From NCBI GenBank assembly GCA_003946805.1, contig RPSH01000019.1, forward strand, positions 1 through 64,000: 64,000 nucleotides of DNA, written 5' to 3'. Below are positions 34,423 to 44,135 of this stretch, one piece after another. The first letter of the stretch is position 1; each line of letters starts with the position of its first letter. This stretch comes from Bacillus sp. 2B10 (lineage in GTDB: Bacteria > Pseudomonadota > Alphaproteobacteria > Sphingomonadales > Sphingomonadaceae). The notes under the pieces are model-generated. The model ran no database searches. It was given only the letters and a program-made list of their open reading frames with translations, and was not told the DNA's origin. The position numbers were made by a program, and so were the translations under genes.

Positions 34423-35673
34423 ATGCTGCTATCGCGTTACGAGCGGATGATCGCCCGCCGCTATCTGCTCCCCGGCCGGGGGGAGGCGTTCATCGCGCTG
34501 GTCGCCTCGATCAGCCTCGTCGCGGTGATGCTGGGCGTGGCCGCGCTGGTCATCGTCATGAGCGTCATGAACGGCTTTCGTGCCGAGCTTTTCGACAAGA
34601 TCGTCGGGCTGAACGGCCATGCGCTGATCCAGGGGTATAACAACCAGCTGCCCGACTGGCGCAACATCGCGGCGGAGGCGCGGCGGACGCCGGGCGTGAC
34701 CAGCGCGACGCCGCTGATCGAACAGCCGCTGTTCGCGACCTATAACGGGCGGTCCGAATTCATCTTGATGCGCGGCATGCGGGTCGAGGATATCCGCGGC
34801 ACGCCCACGATCCGCGACAATGTGAAGCTGGGCACGCTGAACGCGGTGACGCCGGGCAGCGGCAATGTCATCATCGGCAGCCGGCTGGCACAGGCGCTGG
34901 GCGTTACGATCGGCAGCGAGATCACGATCATCAGCCCGCAGGGGCCGACGACGCCGTTCGGCACGATGATCCGCCAGGTGCCGTACCGCATCGCCGCGAT
35001 CATCGAGGTCGGGGTCTACGATCTCGACAAGGCGTATGTCATCATGCCGATCGAGGACGCGCAGGCGCTGCTGCTGAGCGGCGACACGGTCGGGTCGATC
35101 GAGCTGGAGACGACCGATCCCGACAAGGTGCAGGACATCGTCGCCCCGCTGGCGCGCAAATACGTTGCCAGCGCGCAGGTCGTCGACTGGCGCCAGCTGA
35201 ACGGCGAGCTGTTTCAGGCGCTGGCGGTCGACCGGATCGTGACCTTCACCGTGCTGTCGATCCTGATCCTGATCGCGGTGTTCAACATCCTGTCGTCGCT
35301 CATCATGCTGGTCCGCGCCAAGACGCGCGACATCGCGATCCTGCGCACGATGGGGGCGACCCGTGGCGGGTTGCTGCGCATCTTCATGACGGTCGGCACG
35401 ACGATCGGCGCGCTGGGCGTGGGGGCCGGGCTGGTGCTCGGCTTCGTCTTCCTCGCGTTCCGCCAGCAGGTGGTGAGCGCGATCGGCGCGGTGACCGGCA
35501 TCGACATCTGGGACCCGACGATGCGCTACCTGACCGAGCTGCCGTCGAAGGTCGATCCGGTCGAGATCGTCACCATCGCGCTGGTGGCGCTGCTGTTCTC
35601 GTTCCTCGCCACGCTGTATCCGGCGTTCAAGGCGGCCAATACCGACCCTGTGCAGGTGCTGCGTTATGACTGA
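34423..35673 (+). CDS. lolC: Lipoprotein-releasing ABC transporter permease (LolC/E)
   Basis: 416 aa with the LolC/MacB topology. An N-terminal membrane helix follows [31 protein letters not shown], then a large periplasmic domain and three C-terminal helices ([59 protein letters not shown]). It ends in the A[12 protein letters not shown] signature. With LolD it extracts lipoproteins from the inner membrane for delivery to LolA. A single permease gene is present, as in many alphaproteobacteria. Stop overlaps lolD by 8 bp. ATG at 34423 chosen by family alignment. Confidence 0.94.
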   Translation: MLLSRYERMIARRYLLPGRGEAFIALVASISLVAVMLGVAALVIVMSVMNGFRAELFDKIVGLNGHALIQGYNNQLPDWRNIAAEARRTPGVTSATPLIEQPLFATYNGRSEFILMRGMRVEDIRGTPTIRDNVKLGTLNAVTPGSGNVIIGSRLAQALGVTIGSEITIISPQGPTTPFGTMIRQVPYRIAAIIEVGVYDLDKAYVIMPIEDAQALLLSGDTVGSIELETTDPDKVQDIVAPLARKYVASAQVVDWRQLNGELFQALAVDRIVTFTVLSILILIAVFNILSSLIMLVRAKTRDIAILRTMGATRGGLLRIFMTVGTTIGALGVGAGLVLGFVFLAFRQQVVSAIGAVTGIDIWDPTMRYLTELPSKVDPVEIVTIALVALLFSFLATLYPAFKAANTDPVQVLRYD

Positions 35674-36340
35674 GCCGGTTCTGGAAACCCGCGACCTGCG
35701 CCGCAGCTTTACCCAGGGCGAGGCGACGATCGACGTGCTGCGCGGCGTCGACCTGACGGTCGCGCCGGGCGAGATCGTCGCGCTGCTGGGCCCGTCGGGG
35801 TCGGGCAAGTCGACGCTGTTGCAGGCGGTCGGCCTGCTCGAAGGCGGGTTCGAGGGCGAGATCCTGGTGTGCGGCGAACAGCTGGCCAGGGCCGGCGCCA
35901 ACCGCCGGACCGAGGTGCGGCGCGACCGGATGGGCTTCATCTACCAGTTCCACCACCTGCTACCCGATTTCAACGCGGTCGAGAATGTCGTCCTGCCGCA
36001 GCTGGTGCAGGGGCGTGGCCGGGGCGAGGCGGATGCGCGGGCGACCGAGCTGCTGAGCGCGCTGGGTCTGTCGCAACGGCTGCACCATCGCCCCAGCCAG
36101 TTGTCGGGCGGCGAGCAGCAGCGCGTCGCGGTGGCGCGCGCGCTGGCGAACCGCCCCGCGCTGGTGCTGGCCGACGAGCCGACCGGCAATCTGGACGAGG
36201 CGACGGCGGACGTGGTGTTCGCCGAGTTCCTGCGGCTGGTCCGCGGGCAGGGGTCGTCGGCGCTGGTCGCGACGCATAACGAACGGCTGGCGGCGCGGAT
36301 GGACCGGGTGGTGCGGCTGCACGACGGGGTGCTGCGGTGA
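35666..36340 (+). CDS. lolD: Lipoprotein-releasing system ATP-binding protein
   Basis: 224-aa ABC ATPase. Walker [10 protein letters not shown] (42-50), Q-loop [16 protein letters not shown] characteristic of LolD, signature LSGGEQQR, Walker [12 protein letters not shown] and H-loop ATHNE. Starts inside the last codons of lolC and ends overlapping the next gene's GTG. Confidence 0.97.
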   Translation: MTEPVLETRDLRRSFTQGEATIDVLRGVDLTVAPGEIVALLGPSGSGKSTLLQAVGLLEGGFEGEILVCGEQLARAGANRRTEVRRDRMGFIYQFHHLLPDFNAVENVVLPQLVQGRGRGEADARATELLSALGLSQRLHHRPSQLSGGEQQRVAVARALANRPALVLADEPTGNLDEATADVVFAEFLRLVRGQGSSALVATHNERLAARMDRVVRLHDGVLR

Positions 36341-36816
36341 GCGACCTGTACGACCTGGCCGTCCGCACCGCCGATGGGGCCGGGACGACGCTGGCGGAAT
36401 ATCGCGGCAAGGTGCTGCTGATCGTCAACGTCGCGTCGAAATGCGGGTTCACGCCGCAATATGCCGGGCTGGAGGCGCTGCATCGCAAGTTCGGGCCGCT
36501 GGGCTTTGCGGTACTGGGGTTCCCATCCAACCAGTTCGGCGGGCAGGAGCCGGGCGACGCGGCGGAGATCGCGCAATTCTGCTCGCTGACCTACGACGTC
36601 AGCTTTCCGGTCTTCGCGAAGGTCGATGTGAACGGGGCCGACGCCGCGCCCCTGTTTCGCGCGCTCAAGCAGGCGGCACCCGGCGTGCTGGGCAGCGAAG
36701 CGGTGAAGTGGAACTTCACGAAGTTCCTCGTCGGGCGCGACGCGAGCGTGACCCGGTTCGCACCCACGACCAGGCCGGAGGAACTGGAAGGCGCGGTTCT
36801 GGCGGCGCTGGCGTAA
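36337..36816 (+). CDS. Glutathione peroxidase family protein
   Basis: 159 aa thiol peroxidase. The catalytic triad is Cys36 ([11 protein letters not shown]), Gln70 (FGGQEPG) and Trp125 (KWNFTKFLV). It uses cysteine, not selenocysteine, and probably takes electrons from thioredoxin or glutathione. GTG start overlapping the lolD stop, so it is coupled to lolCD. Likely cytoplasmic; no signal peptide. Confidence 0.95.
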   Translation: MSDLYDLAVRTADGAGTTLAEYRGKVLLIVNVASKCGFTPQYAGLEALHRKFGPLGFAVLGFPSNQFGGQEPGDAAEIAQFCSLTYDVSFPVFAKVDVNGADAAPLFRALKQAAPGVLGSEAVKWNFTKFLVGRDASVTRFAPTTRPEELEGAVLAALA

Positions 36817-36827
36817 CGCGCATTTCC

Positions 36828-36910
36828 GTGCTCCCGCGCAGGGGGGAGCCCAGGGTTCCGGTCGCCGCCGTTTCCCGTCTGGCCCTGAACCCCCGCCCGC
36901 GCGGGGGTAC
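36828..36910. repeat. Paired palindromic repeat, copy 6
   Basis: Arms CTCCCGCGCAGGGGGGAG and ACCCCCGCCCGCGCGGGGGT between the convergent peroxidase and hdeD genes. Confidence 0.7.
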
Positions 36911-36928
36911 ATTCACCTTCGGGATGGC

Positions 36929-37471
36929 CTACGCCGCCTGTTCCCGACGATCCGACAGCGCCCCCATGATCGCGACGATGCCGCCGAACAGGAAGCTGGC
37001 ACCGAGGATATAGCCCGGCAGCGTCAGCGCCGACCATGGCACGGTGGTGTAGAGCAGGATCGCCAGCACGATGTTGAGCACGCCCAGCAACAGCATCGGC
37101 ATCCGCAGCCGTTTGAAGCGGAAGCCGATGAACAGCTCCATGATCCCGCGTGCGCCAAGCCAGATAATCAGCATCAGCGTCAGCGACAGCGCGCCGCCGA
37201 CCGGCATCAGTACCATATAACCGCCTGCGAGCACCGACAGCAGCCCGAACAGCGCGGCATAGCCCCGCCCGTTGCGACCGCGAAAGGCGGCGATCAGCGA
37301 CGCGATGCCGCCCGCCAGAAAGAAGAAGCCGACGATCATCGTCGCCGCCAGTGTCGCGGGGAACGGTGCCGCAAAGGCGAGAATGCCGATCAGCACCGAC
37401 ACGATGCCGTAGGCAAGGGTCCAGCCCCATCCCGGACCGGTGGTACGGGCGTCACGAGCGAAATCAGTCAT
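36929..37471 (-). CDS. HdeD family membrane protein (DUF308)
   Basis: 180 aa with six predicted membrane helices in three hairpin repeats (GWGWTLAYGIVSVLIGILAFA, ATMIVGFFFLAGGIASLIAAF, YAALFGLLSVLAGGYMVLMP and so on), the HdeD architecture. In E. coli HdeD contributes to acid resistance at high cell density. The ATG has a perfect AGGAGG-like site and sits 24 bp after an EcfG-type promoter, so it is probably a general-stress gene. Confidence 0.9.
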   Translation of the reverse strand: MTDFARDARTTGPGWGWTLAYGIVSVLIGILAFAAPFPATLAATMIVGFFFLAGGIASLIAAFRGRNGRGYAALFGLLSVLAGGYMVLMPVGGALSLTLMLIIWLGARGIMELFIGFRFKRLRMPMLLLGVLNIVLAILLYTTVPWSALTLPGYILGASFLFGGIVAIMGALSDRREQAA

Positions 37472-37494
37472 CGGTTCCTCCTGTATACCGCCGG

Positions 37495-37519
37495 AACGGG
37501 TGCGCTTCGTCGTGGTTCC
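37495..37519 (-). promoter_or_regulatory. EcfG (general stress) type promoter of hdeD
   Basis: GGAAC (37519-37515), exactly 16 bp, CGTT (37498-37495) on the minus strand. This matches the alphaproteobacterial EcfG consensus GGAAC-N16/17-CGTT in full. Confidence 0.7.
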
Positions 37520-37567
37520 TTCGGCTGCGCACTGGTCGAATCAGGACCGGATGGTTACGTCGGACGG

Positions 37568-40500
37568 ATGGCGCATTCCGGGTTCGTACCGCTTCGTATC
37601 TTCTCGTCCTTCACCATGCTGGAGGGCGCGATCGATCCGAAGGCGATCGCGAAGGCCGCCCGCAAGCTGGGCTTTCCCGCTGCCGGCCTGTCGGACCGCA
37701 ACGGGCTGTACGCCGCGATGGCATTTTCGGACGGGTGCAGGGATCAGGGCGTGCAGCCGGTGGTCGGCACGCTGCTGGCGGTCGCGCGGCCGGGCGGGGT
37801 CGAGGGGCAGGAGCCCGATATCGACTGGCTGCCGCTTTATGCACAGGACGCCCGCGGCTACGACAATATCTGCGCGCTGGTGTCGATGGCGCATCTCGAC
37901 CGGCCGGTCGAGATTCCGGCGCATGTGCCGATCGACGCGCTGATCGGGCGCAGCGAAGGGCTGGTCGCGCTGACCGGGGCGGGCGACGGCGCGATCGCCC
38001 GGCTGTTCGCCGCCGGGCGCGATGCCGAGGCACTGGCCTATGCCGACCGGTTGCAGGCGCTGTTCGGCGACCGGCTCTATGTCGAACTGGCGCGCCGGGG
38101 CGAGGCCGTCGAGCAGCGCGCCGAGCCGCATCTGCTCGACCTAGCCTATGCCCGCGACCTGCCGCTGGTGGCGACCAACCCGTGCTGCTTCGCCGAGGCC
38201 GATTTCCACGACGCGCACGACGCGATGCTGTGCATCGCCAGTTCCAGCTATGTCGCGAGCGAGGATCGGCAGCGTTCGTCGCCCGAGGCGTGGCTGAAAC
38301 CCGCGCCCGTCATGCAGGAGATGTTCGCCGACCTGCCAGAGGCATTGGCGAACACGCTGGTCGTCGCGCAGCGCTGCGCGGTGGCCGCACCCAAGCGCAA
38401 GCCGATCCTGCCCAGCCTTGCCGGCGACCGCGAGGGCGAGGCGCTGAAGCTGCGCGTCGATTCGCGCGCCGGGCTGGTCGACCGGTTGCGCAAGATCGTC
38501 GCGCTGGAGGCGGGCATGGTGCAGGCCGAGGTGGCGGTCGATGCGCCGGCCCCGTGGGAGGATGCGCCGACGCCGGCCGATACCGGGGTCATTCCCGAAC
38601 TGTCCGAGGCGGAGCTTGAGGCGAAGTTTCCGGAGTATTTCAAGCGGCTGGACTTCGAACTCGACGTCATCTGTCAGATGGGGTTTCCGGGCTATTTCCT
38701 GATCGTCGCCGACTTCATCAAATGGGCAAAGGATCACGACATCCCGGTCGGGCCGGGCCGTGGTTCGGGCGCGGGGTCGGCGGTCGCATGGGCGCTGACC
38801 ATCACCGATCTCGATCCGATCAAGCTGGGGCTGCTGTTCGAACGCTTCCTCAATCCCGAACGCGTGTCGATGCCCGACTTCGACATCGATTTCTGCGAAA
38901 CGCGGCGCGGCGAGGTCATTCGCTACGTCCAGCAGAAATATGGCCGGGATCAGGTGGCGCAGATCATCACCTTCGGTAAGCTGAAGGCGCGCGCGGTGCT
39001 CAAGGACACGGGCCGCGTGTTGCAGATGAGCTATGGCCAGGTCGATCGCCTCGCCAAGCTGGTGCCGAACCACCCGACCGATCCGTGGACGCTGGACCGC
39101 GCGATCAACGGCGTGTCCGAACTGCACCAGCAATATGAGCGCGAGGCGGATGTGCGCCGCCTGCTCGACCTCGCCATGAAGCTGGAGGGGTTGCCGCGGC
39201 ACAGCTCGACCCACGCGGCCGGCGTGGTGATCGGCGACCGCCCGCTCAGTGAACTGGTGCCCTTGTATCGCGATCCGCGCTCGGACATGCCCGTCACGCA
39301 GTTCGACATGAAATATGTCGAGGGCGCGGGGCTGGTGAAGTTCGACTTTCTCGGCCTGAAAACGCTGTCGGTGCTGAAATTCGCGGTCGAGCTGCTGGCG
39401 CGGCGCGGGATCGTCGTCGATCTCGACGCGCTGCTGTGGGACGATCCGGCGACCTACGACCTGCTCAAGCGCGGCGATACGGTGGGCGTGTTCCAGCTGG
39501 AATCGGAAGGGATGCGGCGCACGCTGACGGCGGTGCGGCCGACCAATTTCGGCGACATCATCGCGCTCGTCTCGCTCTACCGGCCGGGGCCGATGGACAA
39601 CATCCCCTCGTTCGGCGCGCGCAAGGCGGGGCGGGAGGAGATCGTCTATCCGCACGGCCTGCTCGAACCGATCCTGAACGAGACCTACGGCATCTTCGTC
39701 TATCAGGAACAGGTGATGCAGGCCGCGCAGATCCTCGCGGGCTATTCGCTGGGCGGCGCCGACATGCTGCGCCGCGCGATGGGCAAGAAGGTCAAGGCGG
39801 AGATGGACGCGCAGCGCTCGATCTTCGTGAAGGGCTGTGCCGAGGTGAACGGCATCAAGGAGGCGAAGGCCAACGAGTTGTTCGACTTGATCGACAAGTT
39901 CGCCGGCTACGGCTTCAACAAGAGTCACGCGGCGGCCTATGCGCTGCTGGCGTATCAGACCGCGTGGCTGAAGGCGCATCATCCGCACGAATTCTTCGCC
40001 GCGTCGATGGCGTTCGATTATGCGCAGACCGACAAGCTGGCGATCTTCGTCGACGATATGAAGCGGCTGCGCATCGAATGCCTGCCGCCGTGCATCAATG
40101 CCAGTGACGCGACCTTCGGGGTCGAGGAGACGCCGGCGGGCGGGCTGGCGGTGCGTTATGCGCTGTCGGCGCTCAAGGGCGTCGGCGAACGCGCGATGGA
40201 ACTGATGGTCGAGGAACGCGGTGCGAAGGGGCCGTACAGGTCGCTCGACGACTTCGCGTCGCGCGTCGATCCGAAGCTGCTGAACAAGCGGCAGATCGAG
40301 ACGCTGGCGGCGGGCGGCGCGTTCGAATGCGTCGTCGACGACCGGGCCGGGGTCCATGCGCTGGCCGATACGCTGATGGCGACGGCGCAGCGGACCGAGG
40401 CGAACCGGTCGAGCGGGCAGGGCGGGTTGTTCGGCGAAGCGAGCGGCGCGGCCGAGACGGCGATGCGCGTGCCCGACGTCCACTGGTCGCTGACCGAATC

Positions 40501-41158
40501 GATCGCGGCAGAAAAGGACGCGTTCGGATTCTATTTCTCGGCGCATCCGCTCGACCGCTATGCGCACCTCGCCAGCGCACATGGCGCGCGCAAGATCGCC
40601 GACCTGGCGGGAACGGCGGTGCCCGAGGGCGGGCGGGTCGGCGCGACGGTGGCGGCGCTGGTCGAGGATGCGCGCTGGCGGACGTCAGCGCGCGGCAAGC
40701 GCTACATGATGGCGACGCTGTCCGACGCGACGGGGCAGGTGCCGGTGACGTGTTTCGACGAGGGGCCGGCGAACGATCTGGAAGCCGCGGGCAAGGTCGG
40801 CGGGTGCGGGCTGTTCACGCTCGAACTCGATCGCCGGGCAGGTGACGAGAGTGCGCGGGCCACGGTCAAGTCGCTGAAACCGTTCGACGTGATCGCGCGC
40901 GACGTCCGGCTGCGGCTGGACCTGACGATCGACGATGCCGCCGCCTATCCGGCGCTGGCCGGGCTGATGCAGGGCGAGCGCGGCGGGCGTGGCGAAATCT
41001 GGGTCGCGGTGCCGGCGGTGGACGGAATCGAAGCACGGGTATGTCTTGGCCGTGATTTTCGCATCGATGGCGAGCTTGCGGATCGGGTCGGCAGACTGCA
41101 AGGTATCGCCAGTGCGGCGTTCGATACGGTGAAAGCACCGCTTGCCGCCGTGGGATAG
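37568..41158 (+). CDS. dnaE: DNA polymerase III subunit alpha
   Basis: 1196-aa replicative polymerase (DnaE1 type). The N-terminal PHP domain is FVPLRIFSSFTMLEGAID. The polymerase core holds catalytic Asp437 and Asp439 (PDFDIDFCE) and the GPGRGSGAGS loop. Helix-hairpin-helix (GYGFNKSHAAAYALLAY) and OB-fold (TSARGKRYMMATLSDATGQ) regions follow in order. The ATG at 37568 gives the family start MAHSGFVPLR. Divergent from hdeD. Confidence 0.97.
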   Translation: MAHSGFVPLRIFSSFTMLEGAIDPKAIAKAARKLGFPAAGLSDRNGLYAAMAFSDGCRDQGVQPVVGTLLAVARPGGVEGQEPDIDWLPLYAQDARGYDNICALVSMAHLDRPVEIPAHVPIDALIGRSEGLVALTGAGDGAIARLFAAGRDAEALAYADRLQALFGDRLYVELARRGEAVEQRAEPHLLDLAYARDLPLVATNPCCFAEADFHDAHDAMLCIASSSYVASEDRQRSSPEAWLKPAPVMQEMFADLPEALANTLVVAQRCAVAAPKRKPILPSLAGDREGEALKLRVDSRAGLVDRLRKIVALEAGMVQAEVAVDAPAPWEDAPTPADTGVIPELSEAELEAKFPEYFKRLDFELDVICQMGFPGYFLIVADFIKWAKDHDIPVGPGRGSGAGSAVAWALTITDLDPIKLGLLFERFLNPERVSMPDFDIDFCETRRGEVIRYVQQKYGRDQVAQIITFGKLKARAVLKDTGRVLQMSYGQVDRLAKLVPNHPTDPWTLDRAINGVSELHQQYEREADVRRLLDLAMKLEGLPRHSSTHAAGVVIGDRPLSELVPLYRDPRSDMPVTQFDMKYVEGAGLVKFDFLGLKTLSVLKFAVELLARRGIVVDLDALLWDDPATYDLLKRGDTVGVFQLESEGMRRTLTAVRPTNFGDIIALVSLYRPGPMDNIPSFGARKAGREEIVYPHGLLEPILNETYGIFVYQEQVMQAAQILAGYSLGGADMLRRAMGKKVKAEMDAQRSIFVKGCAEVNGIKEAKANELFDLIDKFAGYGFNKSHAAAYALLAYQTAWLKAHHPHEFFAASMAFDYAQTDKLAIFVDDMKRLRIECLPPCINASDATFGVEETPAGGLAVRYALSALKGVGERAMELMVEERGAKGPYRSLDDFASRVDPKLLNKRQIETLAAGGAFECVVDDRAGVHALADTLMATAQRTEANRSSGQGGLFGEASGAAETAMRVPDVHWSLTESIAAEKDAFGFYFSAHPLDRYAHLASAHGARKIADLAGTAVPEGGRVGATVAALVEDARWRTSARGKRYMMATLSDATGQVPVTCFDEGPANDLEAAGKVGGCGLFTLELDRRAGDESARATVKSLKPFDVIARDVRLRLDLTIDDAAAYPALAGLMQGERGGRGEIWVAVPAVDGIEARVCLGRDFRIDGELADRVGRLQGIASAAFDTVKAPLAAVG

Positions 41159-41191
41159 GGGCCTGGGCCCCGTTCGCGAAGGAGAGCGCGT

Positions 41192-42778
41192 GTGCTGGGC
41201 GGTATGCAGGATTTCGAACTTCGAGTACCGCGGTTGCTCGATCATGCCGAACGTGAGCATGGCAGCCGGGAGATCGTCACCCGCTGGGCCGATGGCAGCG
41301 AGACGCGGACGAACTGGGCCGGCATCGCCCGCGACGCACGGCGGCTGGCGCAGGCGCTGGAACGGCTGGGCATCCGGCCGGGTGACCGTGTCGCGACGAT
41401 GGCGATGAACCACGCCCATCATCTGGTCGCATGGTATGGCGTGATCGGGATGGGCGGGGTGATCCATACCATCAACCCGCGGCTGTTCGACGACCAGCTG
41501 GCCTATATCGCCGACCATGCCGGCGACCGCGTGCTGCTGTACGATGCGGTGTTCGCCCCGATCGTCGAACGGATGACGCCGCGGCTGGGCGGGATCGAGC
41601 ATTTCGTGGTGATGGACGGCGACGGGCCGGGGACGCTGCGCGCCCTGCTCGATGCCGAGGATGGCGACTATGCGTGGGTCGAGGGCGACGAGCGCGACCA
41701 TTGCATGATCTGCTACACCAGCGGCACGACCGGCGATCCCAAGGGCGTCGTCTATTCGCACCGCTCGAACGTGCTGCATGCGATCGCCGAACTGCAACCC
41801 GACGAGTTCGACCTGTCGCAGCGTGCGGTGTGCCTGCCGGTGGTGCCGATGTTCCATGCGGTCGGCTGGGGCCTGCCGTTCGCCGCGCCCGCGGTGGGGG
41901 CGAAGGTCGTGTTCTCGGCGGTCAACGATCCGGCGGTGCTGTGCGACTTGATGAACCGCGAACGGGTGACGCATTCGGCGGGCGTGCCGACGGTGTGGTT
42001 CGCGATGTTCCAGTATATGGACGCGACCGGCCGCAGTCCGGAGCATCTGAAGGTCGTGACGATCGGCGGATCGGCGGCGCCGCGCGCGATGATCGAACGG
42101 ATCATGCGGATGGGCGTGCGGGTCAACCATGCCTGGGGCATGACCGAAACCTCACCGATCGGGACGATGGGCGCGCCGGGACCGGACTGGGACGATCTCG
42201 GCTTCGAGCAGCAGGTCGATCAGGTCTGCCGGCAGGGCAGGGTGCCGTTCGGCGTCGAACTGCGCACCGTCGATGACGATGGCGCGATCCTGCCGCGCGA
42301 CGGCGAGACCTCTGGCCGGTTGCAGGTGCGCGGGCCATGGGTGTTGAAGCGCTATTTCCGCGACGAAAGCGGCGACGCGCTGACGGCGGATGGCTGGTTC
42401 GACACCGGCGACGTGGCGATGCTCCATCCCGACGGCACGATGCAGATCACCGACCGCGCGAAGGACGTGATCAAATCGGGCGGCGAATGGATCAGCTCGG
42501 TCGATCTGGAGAATGCGGCGGTCGGCTGTGCCGGCGTGGCCGAGGCGGCGGCGATCGGCGTGCCGCATCCCCGCTGGGACGAACGCCCCGTGCTGCTGGT
42601 GGTGAAGCGACCGGACGCGGATGTCGATGCGGCTGCGGTGCTGGCGCATCTGGCCACGAAGGTCGCGAAATGGTGGTTGCCCGATCGCGTGATCTTCGTC
42701 GACGCGTTGCCGCACAGCGCGACGGGCAAGCTCAGGAAGGCGGCGTTGCGGGAAGCATATCGCGGCGTGCTGGAATAG
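41192..42778 (+). CDS. Medium/long-chain acyl-CoA synthetase
   Basis: 528-aa ANL-superfamily CoA ligase. The AMP-binding P-loop is YTSGTTGDPKGVVYSH, the A5 motif GMTETSPIG, the A7/A8 hinge GWFDTGDVA...DRAKDVIKSGGEW and the A10 lysine in PHSATGKLRKAAL. The GTG at 41192 (GGAG 7 bp upstream) is chosen over an ATG four codons on. It lies 33 bp after dnaE but belongs functionally to the catabolic genes that follow. By composition it may be the LvaE-like activator of a hydroxy- or keto-acid; the substrate is not readable from sequence. Confidence 0.92.
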   Translation: MLGGMQDFELRVPRLLDHAEREHGSREIVTRWADGSETRTNWAGIARDARRLAQALERLGIRPGDRVATMAMNHAHHLVAWYGVIGMGGVIHTINPRLFDDQLAYIADHAGDRVLLYDAVFAPIVERMTPRLGGIEHFVVMDGDGPGTLRALLDAEDGDYAWVEGDERDHCMICYTSGTTGDPKGVVYSHRSNVLHAIAELQPDEFDLSQRAVCLPVVPMFHAVGWGLPFAAPAVGAKVVFSAVNDPAVLCDLMNRERVTHSAGVPTVWFAMFQYMDATGRSPEHLKVVTIGGSAAPRAMIERIMRMGVRVNHAWGMTETSPIGTMGAPGPDWDDLGFEQQVDQVCRQGRVPFGVELRTVDDDGAILPRDGETSGRLQVRGPWVLKRYFRDESGDALTADGWFDTGDVAMLHPDGTMQITDRAKDVIKSGGEWISSVDLENAAVGCAGVAEAAAIGVPHPRWDERPVLLVVKRPDADVDAAAVLAHLATKVAKWWLPDRVIFVDALPHSATGKLRKAALREAYRGVLE

Positions 42779-42790
42779 GGGCGACGGTTC

Positions 42791-44008
42791 CTATCCCGCC
42801 GGATCGGTGAACAGCCCCGTCATCACCGTCGACGCATAGAATCCGACCGCCCGCTTGCGCGGCATCGTCGCGGCCCAGTTGCGCATGTCGAACGCCGCGT
42901 TCTGGAGCGCCATCAGCGCCTGTGCCGCGATCAGCGGATCGACGGCGCGGACCGATCCCTCGGCGATGCCGTCGCTGATCGTGCCGGCGAAGCGGCGGGC
43001 GATGCGGTTGGAGCGGTCGACCATCGCCTGCCGCACCCCGCCGGGGAGGCCCGCAAGCGCGGTGGTGCGCAGCAGCGGCCCCTGTTCGGTGAACTGCGCA
43101 TCGACCAGCGTGGCGAGCGTGCTCGACAGGCGTTGCCAGTGGCTGCCGCCGTCACGGTCGGCGGCGCGCTGTGCGGCGGAAATGGTGTCGAAGCTGCGCT
43201 GGTAGCAGGCGGCGACCAAGTCGTCCTTCGCGTCGAGGTGGTGGTAGAACGATCCCTTGGTCACGTTCAGTTCGGATGCGATCCGCTGGACCGATGCCCC
43301 GCGATAGCCGAGTTCGTTGATGAGGCGGGTGGCGGCGCGCAGGAACGCGTCGCGCGCCGGTTCCGCGTCCGCCTGTTCTAGCAGCAGCGGCTGCGGGCGC
43401 CAATGCTGGCCGGGGCCGGCGAGGCCGTGCGTGAACACGTCCATCAGCCGTGCCTCGACCCGGTCATATTGATCGGGTTCGTAGCGGTCGAGCCATACGG
43501 TCAGCCAGAAGCAGTTTTCGAGCAGCGTGTGCGCACGCGCGCCGTGGATATCCTTGGCGACCCGGTCACGGGGTTCGCCCCATATCGTCCGCGTCTTGCG
43601 GAACACCTCGCGCCAGCCGGCGAGGAGGCGGGTCTTGAACGGGTCCTCCATCGCGCGCAGGTCGGACAGCATCGCGATCGGGCGTTCCTCGCCTGCCTCG
43701 ATCTGGCGCTGGCGATCGAAATGGATGCGCAGGAACTTCGCGACGCGTGCCTCGGGCGTCGGTTCTGCCAGCGATGCGTCGAGCGTCGCCTGAAGCCATG
43801 CGAGCGTATGATCGAACGCGGCGGCGGCAAGGTCTTCCTTGCGCTTGAAATAATAGGTGACACTGGTGGTGTTCAGCCCGACGCGACGCGCGACATCGGC
43901 GAAGGTCATGCCCTTGGCACTGGCTTCGTTGATCGCCTCCGCCGCCGCGGCAAGGATGGCGTCGCGCTTGGCGCGGTAGCGTTTGGTGGCCCCGTCGGTC
44001 GTCGTCAT
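42791..44008 (-). CDS. Tandem TetR regulator (two TetR units in one chain)
   Basis: 405 aa, twice the usual TetR size. The first DNA-binding domain is at residues about 14-62 (MTFADVARRVGLNTTSVTYYF) with its ligand domain to about 205. A second complete helix-turn-helix follows at about 222-268 (ASVQRIASELNVTKGSFYHHL) with its own C-terminal domain. The protein could act as a pseudo-dimer. It is divergent from the dehydrogenase gene at 44136 across a 127-bp spacer that contains a near-perfect 16-bp palindrome, and probably controls both catabolic arms. Confidence 0.92.
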   Translation of the reverse strand: MTTTDGATKRYRAKRDAILAAAAEAINEASAKGMTFADVARRVGLNTTSVTYYFKRKEDLAAAAFDHTLAWLQATLDASLAEPTPEARVAKFLRIHFDRQRQIEAGEERPIAMLSDLRAMEDPFKTRLLAGWREVFRKTRTIWGEPRDRVAKDIHGARAHTLLENCFWLTVWLDRYEPDQYDRVEARLMDVFTHGLAGPGQHWRPQPLLLEQADAEPARDAFLRAATRLINELGYRGASVQRIASELNVTKGSFYHHLDAKDDLVAACYQRSFDTISAAQRAADRDGGSHWQRLSSTLATLVDAQFTEQGPLLRTTALAGLPGGVRQAMVDRSNRIARRFAGTISDGIAEGSVRAVDPLIAAQALMALQNAAFDMRNWAATMPRKRAVGFYASTVMTGLFTDPAG

Positions 44009-44081
44009 CGCCCGACCCTAGCAGATCGGGTGTGGAGCCCAAGTGCAATTTTGCTTCCCGTCCGCAGCGTCATCTACACTT

Positions 44082-44097
44082 TACCGAATATGCGGTA
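44082..44097. promoter_or_regulatory. Candidate operator for the tandem TetR regulator
   Basis: TACCGAATATGCGGTA, palindromic at 14 of 16 positions (TACCGNATATNCGGTA). It lies between the divergent regulator and dehydrogenase starts, 39 bp before the latter. Confidence 0.55.
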
Positions 44098-44135
44098 TGG
44101 CATAGACCGAATAGATCAGTTGCAGCGGGAGACGG

